A program made the position numbers and the translations under genes. Below the pieces are notes generated by a model. It saw only the letters and a program-made list of their open reading frames with translations. It ran no database searches and was not told the origin of the DNA. DNA of 64,000 nt from Palsa-459 sp963841965 (GTDB lineage Bacteria; Actinomycetota; Acidimicrobiia; Acidimicrobiales; RAAP-2), in assembly GCA_963841965.1 (NCBI GenBank), contig CAWJES010000001.1, forward strand, positions 310,001-374,000, read 5' to 3'. Of the stretch, positions 8,056 to 17,067 are shown piece by piece; the stretch's first letter is position 1; each line of letters opens with the position of its first letter.

Positions 8056-10268
8056 CCGGAGTGGCCCGGAAGCTGGCGGTAGGCGTCGAAGACGCCGTCG
8101 ACATGCTTCAGCTGGGTCAGGACGCTCGCGAGGTGCGACGGGTCCGCCAGCTCGGCCTCGAAGTTCATCCGCACCATGCGGTCCGAGGTGCTGGTCGTGT
8201 GCGCCGTCAGGATGTTCAGGTGGTTCTCGGACATCACCGAGCTGACGTCCATCAGGAGCCGCGACCGGTCGAAGGCGCGAACCTCGATCGCGACGCGGAA
8301 GGCCATAGAGCTCGATGCGTCCCACTCGACCTCGATGAGACGGTCCTTCGACTTCGCGGCGAGCGCCGTGGCGTTGGAGCAGTCGGTCCGGTGCACCGAG
8401 ACCCCCCTGCCCTGGGTCACGAACCCCATGATCTGGTCACCCGGCACCGGCGAGCAGCACCGGGCGAGGTGCACCATCACGTCGTCGAGGCCTTCGACGT
8501 AGATGCCGGCCCCCCGCTTGGGCCCCCGGTTGATCCTGGGGCCCCGGGTGACCGTCGTCGGCAGGGACTCGATCTCGCCGCCGTTGAGTTCGCGCTGGAG
8601 GCGCTGCACGACGGACTGGGCGGAGATCTGGCTCTCGCCGATGAGTGCCAGGAGCCCGTCGAGGTCGGTGACGTTCAGCTGGGTGACGATTTCGGAGAGC
8701 CCCGCCGAGCTCATGGAGGTCTGGATCGGCATCCCCGCGCGCCGCAGGGCCCGCATCAGCTCGTCCCGGCCGGTCTCGATCGCGTCCTCGCGCCGCTCAC
8801 GCGAGAACCACTGGCGGATCTTCGCCCGGGCCCTCGTGGACTCGACGAATCCCATCCAGTCCCGGGACGGCCCGGCGGTCTCCGCCTTCGAGGTCAGGAT
8901 CTCGACCACGTCCGCGGAGGTGAGCCGGGTCTCGAGCGGGACGAGGCGGCCGTTCACCTTCGCGCCCACGCACCGGTGCCCGACCTCGGTGTGCACCGCA
9001 TAGGCGAAGTCCACCGGAGTGCTGTTCGCCACCAGCGCGATCACGCGGCCCTTCGGCGTGAACACGTAGACCTCATCCTGCTCCAGGTCGAGCTTGAGGG
9101 CCTCGAGGAACGCGACGGGGTCCGTCGTTTCCTGCTCGACGTCGGCCAGGCGCTGCATCCAGGCCAGCTCCGACGCGGACGCGTGCTCCTTGTACCCCCA
9201 GTGCGCGGCGATCCCGAACTCCGCTCGCCGGTGCATCTCCTGGGTCCTGATCTGCACCTCGATCGGCTTGCCCTGCGGACCGATGACGGTCGTGTGGAGC
9301 GACTGGTAGAGATTGAACTTCGGGGAGTTGATGTAGTCCTTGAACCGGCCCTGGACCGGGTGCCACAGCGCGTGCAGCGCGCCGAGGACCGTCCAGCAGT
9401 CGAGCTCCTTGGCGACGATGGCCCGCAGGCCGACGAGGTCGAAGATCTCGTCGAACTCCTTGCCGTTGACGACCATCTTCTCGTAGATGCTCCAGAGATG
9501 CTTCGGCCTCCCCGTGAGCTCGACCTCGATGCCGTTGCTCGCCAGCCGTGCGCGCAGCGCATCGGTCACCTCGGCCACGTACTGCTCGCGCTCTGGGGTC
9601 CGCGAGGCCACCATCTGCTCGATCTCCGCGTAGCGCTTCGGCTGGAGCGTCGCGAAGGCGAGGTCCTCCAGCTGCCACTTGACCTGCTGGACACCGAGCC
9701 GGTGCGCCAGGGGGGCGTAGACGTCGAGCGTCTCCTGGGCGGTCGACCGCTGCTTCGCCTCGGGCATCACCGAGAGGGTCCGCATGTTGTGGAGCCGGTC
9801 GGCGAGCTTGATGAGCAGCACCCGCCAGTCCGTCGCCATCGCGAGGAACATCTTGCGAATCGTGGCGGCCTGCTGGGCTTCCTTCGAGTCGAATTCGAGC
9901 CGGTCGAGCTTCGTCACGCCGTCCACGACGCGCGCCACGATCGGCCCGAACTGCGCCTCGACGTGGGCGAGGCTCATGCCGGTGTCCTCCACGGCGTCGT
10001 GCAGCAGGGCACTGGCGACCGTCGGGGCGTCGAGCCCGAGATCGGCGACCGTCAGTGCGACGGCGATCGGGTGGGTGACGTAGTCCTCGCCGGACTTGCG
10101 GAACTGGCCGCGATGCGCCAATTCCGCTGCGAACGCAGCCGCCACGATCGAGGAGCTGTCCTCCCCGGGCCGGTGGGTCTCGAACGACTCGAGTACGGGC
10201 GCGAGCATCTCGGCGACGCTTGCCTCGTCGCCCTGGACCGCAGGTGTCGTGGTGGCGGAGGACGCCAT
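8052..10268 (-). CDS. rel: Bifunctional (p)ppGpp synthetase/hydrolase Rel
   Basis: Makes and degrades the stringent-response alarmone (p)ppGpp. 738 residues from ATG 10268. Domains in order: an HD hydrolase with intact HDAVED at about residues 90-95; the RelA/SpoT synthetase, including the RFKD form of the motif and FNLYQSLHTTV; a TGS domain (VYVFTPKGRVIALVANSTPVDFAY); a zinc-finger-like HLARCCSPVPGDQIMG segment; and a C-terminal ACT domain. The RFKD rather than EXDD motif plus the intact HD site indicates that both activities are present. A GTG one codon earlier (10271) is possible, but TAGCAT lies six bases before the ATG. It is the first gene of the rel-hisS-aspS-rarA operon. Confidence 0.96.
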   Translation of the reverse strand: MASSATTTPAVQGDEASVAEMLAPVLESFETHRPGEDSSSIVAAAFAAELAHRGQFRKSGEDYVTHPIAVALTVADLGLDAPTVASALLHDAVEDTGMSLAHVEAQFGPIVARVVDGVTKLDRLEFDSKEAQQAATIRKMFLAMATDWRVLLIKLADRLHNMRTLSVMPEAKQRSTAQETLDVYAPLAHRLGVQQVKWQLEDLAFATLQPKRYAEIEQMVASRTPEREQYVAEVTDALRARLASNGIEVELTGRPKHLWSIYEKMVVNGKEFDEIFDLVGLRAIVAKELDCWTVLGALHALWHPVQGRFKDYINSPKFNLYQSLHTTVIGPQGKPIEVQIRTQEMHRRAEFGIAAHWGYKEHASASELAWMQRLADVEQETTDPVAFLEALKLDLEQDEVYVFTPKGRVIALVANSTPVDFAYAVHTEVGHRCVGAKVNGRLVPLETRLTSADVVEILTSKAETAGPSRDWMGFVESTRARAKIRQWFSRERREDAIETGRDELMRALRRAGMPIQTSMSSAGLSEIVTQLNVTDLDGLLALIGESQISAQSVVQRLQRELNGGEIESLPTTVTRGPRINRGPKRGAGIYVEGLDDVMVHLARCCSPVPGDQIMGFVTQGRGVSVHRTDCSNATALAAKSKDRLIEVEWDASSSMAFRVAIEVRAFDRSRLLMDVSSVMSENHLNILTAHTTSTSDRMVRMNFEAELADPSHLASVLTQLKHVDGVFDAYRQLPGHSG

Positions 10269-10274
10269 CACGCC

Positions 10275-10280
10275 ATGCTA
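10275..10280 (-). promoter_or_regulatory. rel -10 element (TAGCAT)
   Basis: TAGCAT on the minus strand, six bases before the rel ATG at 10268, inside the 22-base gap after secF. No Shine-Dalgarno sequence is present, which favours a leaderless transcript starting at rel even though secF ends only a few bases upstream. Confidence 0.5.
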
Positions 10281-10290
10281 CCGACCGGGT

Positions 10291-11526
10291 TCAGCGCTTC
10301 TTCTGCTTGCGGGGCTTCGGAGCGATCACCGGTGCCTGGGATTGCGACCCCAGCGTCGACGTCGACACGGTGCGCGTGGCAGTCGCGACCGGTCCGCGGC
10401 TCGACCCGCCGGTGTTCGCAGCGGGCGCGGACAGCGACATCCTCGCCGCCTCCTGGGGGCTCATCGTCACCGCCGCCTTCTGTCCCTTGGCGGTCAGTCG
10501 GTTGCGCACGGCGACGTACTTGTGCTCGCGCTCCTTCAGCATCGCCAGAAGCGGCGCCGCGATGAAGATCGAGGAGTACGCACCCGAGAGCAGCCCGACG
10601 GTCAGCGCGACGCCGTAGCTCTGCAGCGTCACCGCGCCGAGCAGTTCCGCGCCGACGAGCAGGACGGAAAGCACGGGCAGGATCGCGACCAACGAGGTGT
10701 TGATCGACCTCGCGAGGGTCTGGTTCATCGAGAGGTTGACCATCGCGGAGTACGTCATCCGCCCCGAGGCGGCAAACGGCTTCGTGTTGTCACGGACACG
10801 GTCGAACACCACGACGGTGTCGTAGAGCGAGTAGCCGAGGATCGTGAGCACGGCCACGACGGTGTCCGGGGTCACCTGGAACCCGAATATCGCGTAGATC
10901 CCGACCGTGACCAGGAGGTCGTGGACCATCGCGAGGAAGGCAGCGAGCGCCATCTTCGGCTCGAAGCGGAACGAGATGTACAAGATCACCGCGAGGAAGA
11001 ACGCGAGCAGGGCGAGGAGGGCGCGTTCGGTCACCTGCCCGCCCCACGTCGGTCCAACCGTGGACGACGACACGTTGTTCGGCACCGTGTTGCCGAGCTT
11101 CGCGAGCGCGGCGATCACGTTCGCCGAGATCTTCGCCTGGTCGGCCTTGGACAGCGAGTTGAGATCGGCTTCAACGAGCAGGGTCTTGCCGCCGAGGATC
11201 TCGACGGTGGGCTGCGTCAGTCCGGCTGCGGTCACGGCGCTGACGGCCTCGGACTGGGACACCCCGGGTGCCAGGACCTGCCAGCTGGACCCGCCCTTGA
11301 AGTCGATGCCGAGGTTGAGTCCCCGGAAACCGAGAGCCACGAGCCCGGCGATGATGATCACGGCGGAGATCGTGAACCAGGTCCGGCGACGCCCGACGAA
11401 GTCGAACGTGGTGAGGCCCCGGTAGAGGCGGCTCCCTGCATTCACGTGCGAACGCTGCTCGGGCGTCACCTCCGTCTCAAGGGTCACTTCCTCCTCGAGC
11501 TCGTTGAAGTCCATCGAGTCGGTCAT
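10291..11526 (-). CDS. secF: Protein translocase subunit SecF
   Basis: Part of the SecDF membrane complex that uses the proton gradient to pull proteins across the membrane after SecA-SecYEG. 411 residues. There is a cytoplasmic acidic N-terminus, then a first helix (WFTISAVIIIAGLVALGF) followed by the family motif GLNLGIDFKGGSSWQV, an external domain, and five C-terminal helices containing ILGYSLYDTVVVFDRVRDN, the conserved TM4-TM5 region. The C-terminal tail is basic and low-complexity (KPRKQKKR). The ATG overlaps the secD stop as ATGA; rel follows after 19-22 bases but has its own -10 box. Confidence 0.96.
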   Translation of the reverse strand: MTDSMDFNELEEEVTLETEVTPEQRSHVNAGSRLYRGLTTFDFVGRRRTWFTISAVIIIAGLVALGFRGLNLGIDFKGGSSWQVLAPGVSQSEAVSAVTAAGLTQPTVEILGGKTLLVEADLNSLSKADQAKISANVIAALAKLGNTVPNNVSSSTVGPTWGGQVTERALLALLAFFLAVILYISFRFEPKMALAAFLAMVHDLLVTVGIYAIFGFQVTPDTVVAVLTILGYSLYDTVVVFDRVRDNTKPFAASGRMTYSAMVNLSMNQTLARSINTSLVAILPVLSVLLVGAELLGAVTLQSYGVALTVGLLSGAYSSIFIAAPLLAMLKEREHKYVAVRNRLTAKGQKAAVTMSPQEAARMSLSAPAANTGGSSRGPVATATRTVSTSTLGSQSQAPVIAPKPRKQKKR

Positions 11527-13067
11527 GCCGGCGCTCCCACTGCGAGGCCCTTCGCGATCCCGAAGCCGCGCATCGAGGTCAGCGACTCGTTCCTGCCGAG
11601 CAGGACGACGGTCGGGCGCGTGAAGAACCAGGTGACGAAGAGGTCAAGGATCGTCGAGAGTCCGAGGAAGAACGCGAACCCCTTCACGTCACCGACCGCG
11701 ATGAAGTAGAGCAGGACCGCCGCGAGCAGCGACACCGTGTCGGCAGCGACCACGGTGCGCCAGGCGGAAGCGAACCCGCGGTCGAGCGATGTCCGCACCG
11801 TTCTGCCGGATCTCGTCTCGTCCTTCAACCGTTCGAAGTAGACGATGTAGCTGTCGACGGTGATGCCGATCGACACGATCAACCCAGTGATCCCCGCGAG
11901 GTCGAAGCTCGGAGCCACGGAGGTCTGGCCCAGCGCCGAGATGAGCGCCCAGAGGAACGCAGCGGTGACCGCGAGGCCGAGCACGACGACGAGCCCCAGG
12001 AGCCGGTAGTAGAGAATCACGTAGAGCAGCACGAGGAAGAGGCCGGCGAGGCCGGCGGCGAGGCCCGCCACGAGTGCCGAGTGGCCGAGGGTCGGCGAGA
12101 CGGTCTCGGACGTGAGAATCGTGAGGGGCACCGGCAGGGAGCCGTAGTTGAGGGCGATGGCCAGGGTGTTCGCGCTCGCCTGGGTCAGGGACCCGGAGAT
12201 CTGCACCTGGCCCTGGAACGAGGTCCACGATGTCTGTGTCGGCTGGATGATCGGGGCGGACACGACGACCCCGTCGAGGTCGATCCCGAGGTACTGGTGG
12301 AAGAGCGACTTCGTGAGCGAGTCCCACGCTGCGGATCCCGAGGACGTCAGGGTGCAGTTGACGACCCACTGGCCGGTCTGGTCCTGCTCGGCGACAGCCG
12401 AGTGCACAGCGGTGCCCGTGAGCTCCGCCGGCCCGAGGAAGTACCGCTCGCTCCCCGAGCCTGGCGCGCCGGGCAGGAGGACCTCAGCGTGCTGGTTGTC
12501 ATTGAGCGGCTTCGTCGACGGGTAGACGTCGTACTGGGGGTCCGGCGGGATGTTGTTGGAGGTGTAGCCCTGCACGGTGTTCGGGGCCTGCTGCACGTTG
12601 ATGTTGGCCGCTGTCAGCTCGTAGGCCGAGTTGCACGCAGGGAGGTTGAGGGGGTTTGCGGGGGCATTCTTGGCCGTCGGCGTGGTGTAGGCGTTGGCGA
12701 AGCACTCGACGGGTCGGAAGTAGAGCTGCGCGGTGGTCACGAGCTCCGCGGCCAGCGCCCTGCCGTTGTTCACGCCGGGGACCGACACGACGATCTGATT
12801 GCCCTGGGTCTGGACGGTCGCGCCAGAGACACCCAGTCCATCGACCCGGTTGCTCAGGATCGCGACGGTCTGGTCGAGCTCAGCGTTCGAGACCTTGTGT
12901 GAGGGCACGAGCACGAGGGAGGTGCCTCCTGCGAGGTCGAGACCGAGCTTCGGCGACCAGCCGGCAGCAAGGGTCGCGATCAGGGATCCGAACGCGATCA
13001 CGAGAACCAGCAGGAGGCTGACGATGAGCCCTCGACGGCTCCTGCCGCCGAGAGGAGCGGGACTCAC
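11523..13067 (-). CDS. secD: Protein translocase subunit SecD
   Basis: Partner of SecF, 514 residues. The N-terminal helix (GLIVSLLLVLVIAFGSLIATLA) is followed by the SecD signature LGLDLAGGTSLVLVP. A large external P1 domain of about 280 residues contains ILSNRVDGLGVSGATVQTQGN, and a C-terminal six-helix-type membrane block holds GLIVSIGITVDSYIVYFERLKDE with the conserved acidic residue of the proton path. GTG start at 13067 overlapping the yajC stop; the stop overlaps secF. The actinobacterial habit of separate but coupled secD and secF genes is kept. Confidence 0.96.
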   Translation of the reverse strand: MSPAPLGGRSRRGLIVSLLLVLVIAFGSLIATLAAGWSPKLGLDLAGGTSLVLVPSHKVSNAELDQTVAILSNRVDGLGVSGATVQTQGNQIVVSVPGVNNGRALAAELVTTAQLYFRPVECFANAYTTPTAKNAPANPLNLPACNSAYELTAANINVQQAPNTVQGYTSNNIPPDPQYDVYPSTKPLNDNQHAEVLLPGAPGSGSERYFLGPAELTGTAVHSAVAEQDQTGQWVVNCTLTSSGSAAWDSLTKSLFHQYLGIDLDGVVVSAPIIQPTQTSWTSFQGQVQISGSLTQASANTLAIALNYGSLPVPLTILTSETVSPTLGHSALVAGLAAGLAGLFLVLLYVILYYRLLGLVVVLGLAVTAAFLWALISALGQTSVAPSFDLAGITGLIVSIGITVDSYIVYFERLKDETRSGRTVRTSLDRGFASAWRTVVAADTVSLLAAVLLYFIAVGDVKGFAFFLGLSTILDLFVTWFFTRPTVVLLGRNESLTSMRGFGIAKGLAVGAPA

Positions 13068-13438
13068 GGCTGATCAGTCTCCCCGTCAGGTGCGTCGCCA
13101 TCGACTCCGGAGTGCTCATCGGGCGCCGAATCCGGCTGGATCTTGCGTCCGATCGCCTGGCGGAGGAAGACGAGCTCGGTGCCATTCCCGGTCGAGATCG
13201 TGACGCGGTCGCCGTCCTCGGAGACGATCGTCCCCACGAGGCCGCCGATGGTCGCGATCTCGTCGCCCACCTCGGCCGCCTTCACCTGGGCGCGCGCCGC
13301 CTTCTGCTTCTGCGCGCGGGGACGGAGCACGAAGAAGTAGAAGACTCCGATCAGCACGGCGATGATCAGCAGCGGCAGCGTGCTCGTCGACTTCGACTTC
13401 GTGGCCGCGACGAGACCCGCCGTCAGCAGTTCGGACAT
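13064..13438 (-). CDS. yajC: Preprotein translocase accessory protein YajC
   Basis: Small single-pass membrane protein of the SecDF-YajC complex. 124 residues from ATG 13438. One transmembrane helix (LPLLIIAVLIGVFYFFVLRP) is followed by the family's RPRAQKQKAARAQ basic stretch and the soluble EVGDEIATIGGLVGTIVSEDGDRVTIS domain. The C-terminal 25 residues are acidic and low-complexity. I chose this start over one 16 codons upstream because GGGAGGA lies seven bases before it and the extension has no family similarity. First gene of yajC-secD-secF. Confidence 0.94.
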   Translation of the reverse strand: MSELLTAGLVAATKSKSTSTLPLLIIAVLIGVFYFFVLRPRAQKQKAARAQVKAAEVGDEIATIGGLVGTIVSEDGDRVTISTGNGTELVFLRQAIGRKIQPDSAPDEHSGVDGDAPDGETDQP

Positions 13439-13443
13439 CTGTT

Positions 13444-13470
13444 CCTCCCGGATGGACCTTGAGAACCCTA
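13444..13470 (-). promoter_or_regulatory. yajC-secDF promoter element and ribosome binding site
   Basis: On the minus strand TAGGGT (13470-13465) looks like a -10 element. About 20 bases later comes CGGGAGGA (13451-13444), a good Shine-Dalgarno sequence before the yajC ATG at 13438. This unit therefore looks leadered, unlike many others in the window. Confidence 0.45.
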
Positions 13471-13501
13471 GCCGAGCATGGTCCACTCCCCGGGGCCAGG
13501 G

Positions 13502-14554
13502 CTAGAGCAGTCGGCCATTCGGCTTCGCCACGCCGAGGTGGCTGAAGGCTCGCTCCGTCGCCACGCGCCCCCTCGGGGTGCGCAGCAGCAGTCCCTGCCG
13601 GATGAGGTAGGGCTCGTAGGCCTCCTCGACGGTCTCGGTCTCCTCGCCGACCGCGTGAGCCAGTGTCGTCAGCCCGACGGGGTTGCCGCCGAAGCGCACG
13701 GCGAGTACCTCAAGGATCGAACGATCGACCTTGTCGAGCCCGAGCTCGTCGATGCCGAACAGCGCGAGGCCCTCGGCGGCCACCTCGCGGGTGACGTCGC
13801 CGCGGGCGCGCACCTCGGCGACGTCGCGCACCCGGCGCAGCAGCCGGTTGGCGATCCTCGGCGTCCCGCGGCTGCGCTTCGCGATCTCCTCGGCACCCCC
13901 CTCGGTGACCGAGATCCCAAGCAGCGCCGCGGACCGGACCACGATCCGCTCGAGATCGGCGGGGTCATAGAGATCGAGGCGACCAACGAATCCGAACCGG
14001 TCCCGCAGGGGCGCGGCGACGAGACCGGTCCGCGTCGTTGCACCGACGAGCGTGAACCGGGGAAGGTCCAGCCTGATCGACCGCGCGGTCGGGCCCTTGC
14101 CGAGGAGCACGTCGAGCTGGCCGTCCTCCATCGCGGGGTAGAGGGTCTCCTCCACCGACCGCGCCAGTCGGTGGATCTCATCGATGAAGAGGACGTCACC
14201 CTCCTGGAGGTCCGTCAGCGTCGCGGCGAGGTCACCTGCCCGCGCGAGGATCGGACCCGACGTGATCCGAAGTCCGACGCCCATCTCCTGGGCGACGATG
14301 CCCGCCAGGGTCGTCTTGCCGAGTCCCGGCGGTCCTGCGAAGAGGAGGTGGTCAGAGGGGTGCCCCCTGCGTCGGGCTGCCTCGAGGACGATCGACAGGT
14401 GGCCGACCAGGTCCGGCTGTCCCACGAACTCGGCGAGCGTGCGCGGGCGCAGGCCGACCTCGTCGGCCTCCTCGGGGGCGACGACCACCGGATCGAGTGG
14501 ACGGGGATCCTCCGCGCCCCCGACGTCAAGGAGCTCCTTGCGCGCGGGCGTCAT
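13502..14554 (-). CDS. ruvB: Holliday junction branch migration ATPase RuvB
   Basis: Hexameric AAA+ motor that drives Holliday junction branch migration with RuvA. 350 residues. Contains LRPRTLAEFVGQPDLVGHL, Walker A FAGPPGLGKTTLAGIVAQEM, Walker B VLFIDEIHRL, sensor I TLVGATTRTGLVAAPLRDRFG, the arginine-finger region RGTPRIANRLLRRVRD, and the C-terminal winged helix with PYLIRQGLLLRTPRGRVAT. Its ATG overlaps the ruvA stop by four bases in the order ruvC-ruvA-ruvB. Confidence 0.97.
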   Translation of the reverse strand: MTPARKELLDVGGAEDPRPLDPVVVAPEEADEVGLRPRTLAEFVGQPDLVGHLSIVLEAARRRGHPSDHLLFAGPPGLGKTTLAGIVAQEMGVGLRITSGPILARAGDLAATLTDLQEGDVLFIDEIHRLARSVEETLYPAMEDGQLDVLLGKGPTARSIRLDLPRFTLVGATTRTGLVAAPLRDRFGFVGRLDLYDPADLERIVVRSAALLGISVTEGGAEEIAKRSRGTPRIANRLLRRVRDVAEVRARGDVTREVAAEGLALFGIDELGLDKVDRSILEVLAVRFGGNPVGLTTLAHAVGEETETVEEAYEPYLIRQGLLLRTPRGRVATERAFSHLGVAKPNGRLL

Positions 14555-15129
14555 CGTCGCGACAGCGCCCTGAGCGCCTGGCGGAGCGCATCTTCCACGG
14601 TCCCAGTGTCATCGATGGCCTCGAGCGCCCGGCGGACCTCCTCGGGTCCGTAGCCGAGCTCTCCGAGCGCCGCGCGCACCTCGACCCGCACGGGCGGCTG
14701 CCCGCGCTCCTCGGTCGCGGCGTCGGGCAGCGCGAGCCTTCCGCGCAGCTCGAGCAGCAGCCGCGCGGCGGTCTTCCGACCGACACCCGGCACGACGCAG
14801 AGTGCGTCGAGGTCCTCGGCGGCGAGCGCGCTGGCGAGGGCATCGGGGCCGAGGGTCCCGAGGATTGCCTGGGCGAGCCCGGGACCGACCCCCTGCGCCG
14901 CGATGAGCGCCTCGAAGCAGTCCCGCTCACGCGGGTCCAGGAATCCGTAGAGCACGATCGCGTCCTCGCGCACGTGCGTGTGGACCGCGAGCTCGGCATC
15001 CCGACCCGGCTCAAGCTGGGTGAGCGTCCTCGGCGTTACCGCGACGCGGTAGCCGACGCCGTGCACGTCGACGATGACCGTGCCGTCCAGCAGCCTGCTC
15101 GCGACTTGACCACGCAGCGAACCGATCAT
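14551..15129 (-). CDS. ruvA: Holliday junction DNA-binding protein RuvA
   Basis: Tetrameric junction-binding partner of RuvB, 192 residues. N-terminal OB fold (MIGSLRGQVASRLLDGTVIVDVHGVGYRV), two helix-hairpin-helix motifs in the middle (LIAAQGVGPGLAQAILGTLG and LCVVPGVGRKTAARLLLELRGRL), and the C-terminal RuvB-contacting domain (VRAALGELGYGPEEVRRAL). ATG at 15129 overlaps the ruvC stop as ATGA; the frame is open further upstream but only ruvC-encoding DNA lies there. Confidence 0.96.
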   Translation of the reverse strand: MIGSLRGQVASRLLDGTVIVDVHGVGYRVAVTPRTLTQLEPGRDAELAVHTHVREDAIVLYGFLDPRERDCFEALIAAQGVGPGLAQAILGTLGPDALASALAAEDLDALCVVPGVGRKTAARLLLELRGRLALPDAATEERGQPPVRVEVRAALGELGYGPEEVRRALEAIDDTGTVEDALRQALRALSRR

Positions 15130-15638
15130 CGTGCCGATTCCGCCGCGCGCACCGCCCCGCGAAGCCCGGCGCCGATCAGGTGGCACACGCCGAGTGCCAG
15201 GGCGTCCGCGGCATCCGGCGACGAGGGCGGGCCCGCGAGGCCGCACTGCCGGGCGACCATCTCTTGCACCTGCATCTTCGTCGCTGATCCGTAGCCCGCG
15301 ACGGCGAGCTTGACCTCGTTGGAGGTGTACTGCGCGACCTCGCAACCGCGCTCGGCCGCGCACGCCAGCGCGATGCCGCTCGCCTGAGCCACGCCCGTCG
15401 CCGTGCGGCGGTTGGTCTGGAAGAACACCCGCTCGACGACGACGGTCCCCGGCTCGTACTGGGCCATCAGCGAGCGCAACTCCCGCGACAGCTCGAACAG
15501 CCGGATCTCGATCGGATCATCGGGATCTGTCTCGATGGTTCCGGCCGCGTGCGCCGTGCAGTTCGTGGCGCCGGGCGCCCTCGTGACCACCCCGTAGCCG
15601 CATCGAGTCAGGCCGGGGTCGATCCCTAGGACGAACAT
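15126..15638 (-). CDS. ruvC: Crossover junction endodeoxyribonuclease RuvC
   Basis: Resolves Holliday junctions by symmetric cleavage. 170 residues, normal length. Catalytic acidic residues sit in MFVLGIDPGLTRCGYGVV (Asp), VVVERVFFQTN (Glu) and SPDAADALALGVCH (the C-terminal Asp pair). GYGSATKMQVQEMV is the DNA-binding stretch. It is the first gene of ruvCAB, with TACAAT seven bases before the ATG. yebC lies upstream with a 45-base gap. Confidence 0.96.
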   Translation of the reverse strand: MFVLGIDPGLTRCGYGVVTRAPGATNCTAHAAGTIETDPDDPIEIRLFELSRELRSLMAQYEPGTVVVERVFFQTNRRTATGVAQASGIALACAAERGCEVAQYTSNEVKLAVAGYGSATKMQVQEMVARQCGLAGPPSSPDAADALALGVCHLIGAGLRGAVRAAESAR

Positions 15639-15645
15639 GTGTTCG

Positions 15646-15651
15646 ATTGTA
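15646..15651 (-). promoter_or_regulatory. ruvC -10 element (TACAAT)
   Basis: TACAAT, one base from the consensus TATAAT, lies on the minus strand seven bases before the ruvC ATG at 15638. No Shine-Dalgarno sequence precedes the ATG, so a leaderless ruvCAB transcript is likely. No convincing -35 hexamer or damage-response operator was seen in the 45-base gap. Confidence 0.55.
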
Positions 15652-15683
15652 GCGAGATCGCCCGACCCGCCCGGTGATCCGGG

Positions 15684-16433
15684 TCAGCCCTCGTAGGAAG
15701 CGAGGATCTGCTCGGGGATGTCGAAGTTCGCGTGGACGTTCTGGACGTCGTCGTGGTCGTCGATGGCGTCCATCAACCGGAGCACCCGCTTGGCCTCGCC
15801 CTCGTCGGAGATCTCGATGGTCGTCGTCGGCAGCATGGTGAGCTCCGCGTTCTTGACCTTGACGCCAGCCGCCTCGAGCGCGTCCTTGACAGCGTTCAGG
15901 TCTCCGGGCGCCGTCGTGACGGAGAAGCCGTCGGGGTCGGCCTGCAGGTCCTCGGCACCCGCGTCGGTGACCAGCTCCATCAGCTTGTCCTCGTCTATGT
16001 CGTGCGTCACCTCGATCGACCCCTTGCGCTCGAACTGCCACGCCACGGCACCGGGTTCGGCCATTGACCCGCCGCTCTTGCTGAACAGGTGGCGCATCTC
16101 CGCACCCGTGCGGTTCCTGTTGTCGCTCAGGCACTCGACGAGCACGGCCACGCCGCCGGGCGCATAGCCCTCGTACGTCACGGATTCGTACCGGACCCCC
16201 TCGAGCTCGCCGGTCCCGCGCTTGATGGCGCGCTCGATCGTGTCGAGGGGGACCGAGCCGTCCCGGGCCTTCTGGTACATGGTCCGCAGGTTCGCGTTCG
16301 TGTTGACGTCGCCGCCGCCCTCGCGCGCCGCGACCTCGACCTGGCGGATCAGTTTCGCGAAGAGCTTCGCTCGGGCCGCGTCCTGCGCGCCCTTGCGATG
16401 CTTGGTCGTGGCCCACTTCGAGTGGCCGGACAT
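15684..16433 (-). CDS. yebC: YebC/PmpR-family protein (probable translation or transcription regulator)
   Basis: Conserved TACO1/YebC family, 249 residues. The hallmark N-terminus MSGHSKWATTKHRKGAQDA is intact, followed by RAKLFAKLIRQVEVAAREGGGD. The middle holds YEGYAPGGVAVLVECLSDNRNRT and the end LMDAIDDHDDVQNVHANFDIP, the usual C-terminal signature. Family members have been described both as DNA-binding regulators and as factors easing ribosome stalling; sequence cannot choose between these. Sits between pdxT and ruvC as in mycobacteria and has a strong AGGAGG five bases before its ATG. Confidence 0.95.
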   Translation of the reverse strand: MSGHSKWATTKHRKGAQDAARAKLFAKLIRQVEVAAREGGGDVNTNANLRTMYQKARDGSVPLDTIERAIKRGTGELEGVRYESVTYEGYAPGGVAVLVECLSDNRNRTGAEMRHLFSKSGGSMAEPGAVAWQFERKGSIEVTHDIDEDKLMELVTDAGAEDLQADPDGFSVTTAPGDLNAVKDALEAAGVKVKNAELTMLPTTTIEISDEGEAKRVLRLMDAIDDHDDVQNVHANFDIPEQILASYEG

Positions 16434-16438
16434 TTCAA

Positions 16439-16465
16439 CCTCCTGGACGGTGACGCACGATTCTA
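16439..16465 (-). promoter_or_regulatory. yebC ribosome binding site and possible -10 box
   Basis: AGGAGG (16444-16439, minus strand) lies five bases before the yebC ATG and is the clearest Shine-Dalgarno sequence in this half of the window. TAGAAT (16465-16460), which includes the pdxT stop codon, could serve as a -10 box for a yebC transcript. Confidence 0.45.
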
Positions 16466-17065
16466 CTTGGGCACGGGCGCTGCCCCGGAGGCCGCCATCT
16501 CCAGGAAGAGTCGGTGCAGGGTCCTGTCCGAAGTGAGTTCAGGGTGGAACGACGCACCGAGCACCGGCCCCTGTTTCACGACGACGGCATGCGGACCATC
16601 ACCCATGTCGAGCGCGCTGAGGACCTGCACACCCTCCCCCACCTGCGTGATCCGCGGCGCCCGGATGAAGACGGCCGGTACCGGACCCACTCCCTCCAGC
16701 TCGCACATGGTCTCGAACGACGCGACCTGCCTGCCGTAGCCGTTTCGTCGGATCGTGACGTCCAGCAGGCCGAACCCATGCTGGCCCTCGCGCCCGTCGG
16801 TGATGGAGGAGGCGAGCAGAACCAGCCCCGCGCACGTCCCGAATGCCGGCATGCCATCGTGCAGTCTCGTGTACAGCTCGCCGTCGAGGCCGGTCGTGCG
16901 CAGGAGGTGGGCGATGGTCGTCGACTCGCCGCCCGGAAGGATCAGCGCGTCGACGTCGTCGAGCTCCGCGAGCGAGCGCACGGTGTGCGCCTCGACGCCG
17001 AGCTCGCGCAGCGCATTCCGGTGCTCCGCGACATCGCCCTGGAGGGCGAGGACGCCGATCCGCAT
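16463..17065 (-). CDS. pdxT: Pyridoxal 5'-phosphate synthase glutaminase subunit PdxT
   Basis: Class I-type glutaminase that feeds ammonia to PdxS for de novo vitamin B6 synthesis. 200 residues from ATG 17065. N-terminus MRIGVLALQGDVAEHRNAL; LILPGGESTTIAHLL; the catalytic Cys is in PAFGTCAGLVLLA; the catalytic His and Glu are in GASFHPELTSD near the C-terminus. Two bases separate it from the pdxS stop. The same reading frame is open all the way up to 18823, but that is chance read-through across pdxS in the wrong frame. Confidence 0.96.
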   Translation of the reverse strand: MRIGVLALQGDVAEHRNALRELGVEAHTVRSLAELDDVDALILPGGESTTIAHLLRTTGLDGELYTRLHDGMPAFGTCAGLVLLASSITDGREGQHGFGLLDVTIRRNGYGRQVASFETMCELEGVGPVPAVFIRAPRITQVGEGVQVLSALDMGDGPHAVVVKQGPVLGASFHPELTSDRTLHRLFLEMAASGAAPVPK

Positions 17066-17067
17066 GG

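Noticed and set aside
8061..10565. 834-codon plus-strand open frame opposite rel
   Set aside because: Same kind of antisense shadow; composition is that of reverse-complemented rel codons and no family motif is seen.
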